From positions 1 through 7,159 of the forward strand of contig JAFUXY010000525.1 of assembly GCA_017477005.1 (NCBI GenBank): DNA of 7,159 nucleotides. Reading direction: 5' to 3'. Position 1 is the first letter of the stretch, and every line of letters starts with the position of its first letter. Positions 6,393 through 7,159 of this stretch are shown in pieces. The translations under genes and the position numbers were made by a program. The notes beneath the pieces are model-generated. The model made no database searches and was not told the origin of the DNA. It was given only the letters and a program-made list of their open reading frames with translations. The stretch comes from Lachnospiraceae bacterium. GTDB lineage: Bacteria; Bacillota; Clostridia; Lachnospirales; Lachnospiraceae.

Positions 6393-7159
6393 ATGGAGAA
6401 ATACAAGGGAATAATTTTCATACTGTTGGCGGGGATCTGCTTTTCCCTGATGACCCTGTTTTTGAAGCTGGCCGGGGATCTGCCTTCGATGGAAAAAAGT
6501 TTTTTCCGCAATTTTGTAGCGATCTTTTTTGCGGCAGGGGTAATGATCCGAAACCATGTGCCGTTTTCGATCGGGGCGAAAAGCAATCTCAAATATTTGA
6601 TCATGCGTTCGGTGGCCGGGACGGTCGGCATTTTCGGGAATTTCTATGCGGTCGATCATTTGGTGCTTTCTGACGCGAATATGCTCAACAAGCTATCGCC
6701 TTTTTTTGCAGTGCTGTTTTCGTTCTTCCTGCTGGGGGAGCGGATTCAGGTCTATCAGTTTTTTTGCTTGCTGTTGGCGTTTTGCGGCGCGCTTTTCATC
6801 GTCAAGCCCGGGTTTGCATCGATGTCCGCCTTTCCAGCTTTAGTCGGCGTCTTGGGCGGTATGGGGGCGGGGTTGGCCTACACCTGTGTCCGCCTGGCTT
6901 CTGCGGGTGGCGTGAAGGGGCCGGTGATCGTGCTGTTTTTTTCGGTCTTTTCCTGCCTGGCCTCGGTTCCGCTGATGATACCGGATTTCGTGGTGCCGGA
7001 CGCAAAGCAGCTGCTCCTTTTGTTCCTGACCGGGTTTGCGGCAGCAGGAGGGCAGTTTTCAATCACAGCGGCGTACAGCCATGCGCCGGCGCGAGAGATA
7101 TCCGTGTATGATTATTCGCAGGTGCTCTTTGCAGCCCTATGGGGGTTTTTGTTTTTGGG
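6393..7159 (+). CDS. DMT-superfamily transporter, EamA family (3'-partial)
   Basis: An open frame of 255 codons runs from the ATG at 6393 off the right edge. The product starts MEKYKGIIFILLAGICFS and is strongly hydrophobic, with nine visible membrane segments at about residues 6-26, 37-53, 68-87, 95-115, 120-138, 147-168, 177-196, 206-229 and 238 onward. The EamA hallmark at the end of the first half is present: LNKLSPFFAVLFSFFLLGE (98-116) followed by a segment ending ALFIVKPGF. A second half with similar layout starts near 147, as expected for the 10-helix, two-EamA-domain fold. Family members are usually 280-300 residues, so about one helix and the C-terminus are missing. EamA proteins export or import small metabolites such as amino acids or nucleotide derivatives, but the substrate cannot be predicted here. 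It follows typA by 11 bases on the same strand. The start is supported by the N-terminal helix. Confidence 0.9.
   Translation, partial: MEKYKGIIFILLAGICFSLMTLFLKLAGDLPSMEKSFFRNFVAIFFAAGVMIRNHVPFSIGAKSNLKYLIMRSVAGTVGIFGNFYAVDHLVLSDANMLNKLSPFFAVLFSFFLLGERIQVYQFFCLLLAFCGALFIVKPGFASMSAFPALVGVLGGMGAGLAYTCVRLASAGGVKGPVIVLFFSVFSCLASVPLMIPDFVVPDAKQLLLLFLTGFAAAGGQFSITAAYSHAPAREISVYDYSQVLFAALWGFLFL

Overview
The window looks like chromosomal DNA of a mid-GC anaerobic Bacillota (Firmicutes), probably a gut-type Clostridia or a relative. This is inferred from the style of the surface protein (alternating MBG-like and DUF11-like Ig folds, a MucBP-like module, and a single C-terminal membrane helix with a charged tail), a BipA of typical length, and AGGA-type ribosome binding sites. 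No rRNA, tRNA, CRISPR array or mobile-element gene was seen. A genus cannot be named from this sequence alone.

Layout, all on the + strand: (1) positions 1-4291 hold the 3' part of a very large gene for a modular, membrane-anchored surface protein, probably an adhesin. Its start lies upstream of the window. In order it shows four A/B domain pairs plus a fifth A domain (MBG-like repeats), a DUF11-like Ig domain whose terminal hairpin is interrupted by a 68-residue Gly/Asn/Asp tract, a second DUF11-like domain, a MucBP-like domain, a long low-complexity stalk with a poly-Asp run, and one membrane helix with a basic cytoplasmic tail. There is no LPXTG sortase motif. (2) Positions 4292-4536 are intergenic: a strong intrinsic terminator ends the adhesin transcript, followed by an AT-rich stretch with a candidate sigma-A-type promoter and a good ribosome binding site. 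(3) Positions 4537-6381 encode the ribosome-associated GTPase TypA/BipA, complete. (4) From 6393 to the window edge runs a DMT/EamA-family membrane transporter, truncated at its 3' end. It starts 11 bases after the typA stop and is probably co-transcribed with it.

The adhesin and the typA-transporter pair appear to be separate transcription units that are simply adjacent. The most interesting material is inside the adhesin: recently exchanged or duplicated repeat DNA, a perfect 18-bp tandem that can change length in frame, low-complexity sequence grown inside a folded domain, and a lone cysteine at the membrane border. I found no convincing new multi-gene system.
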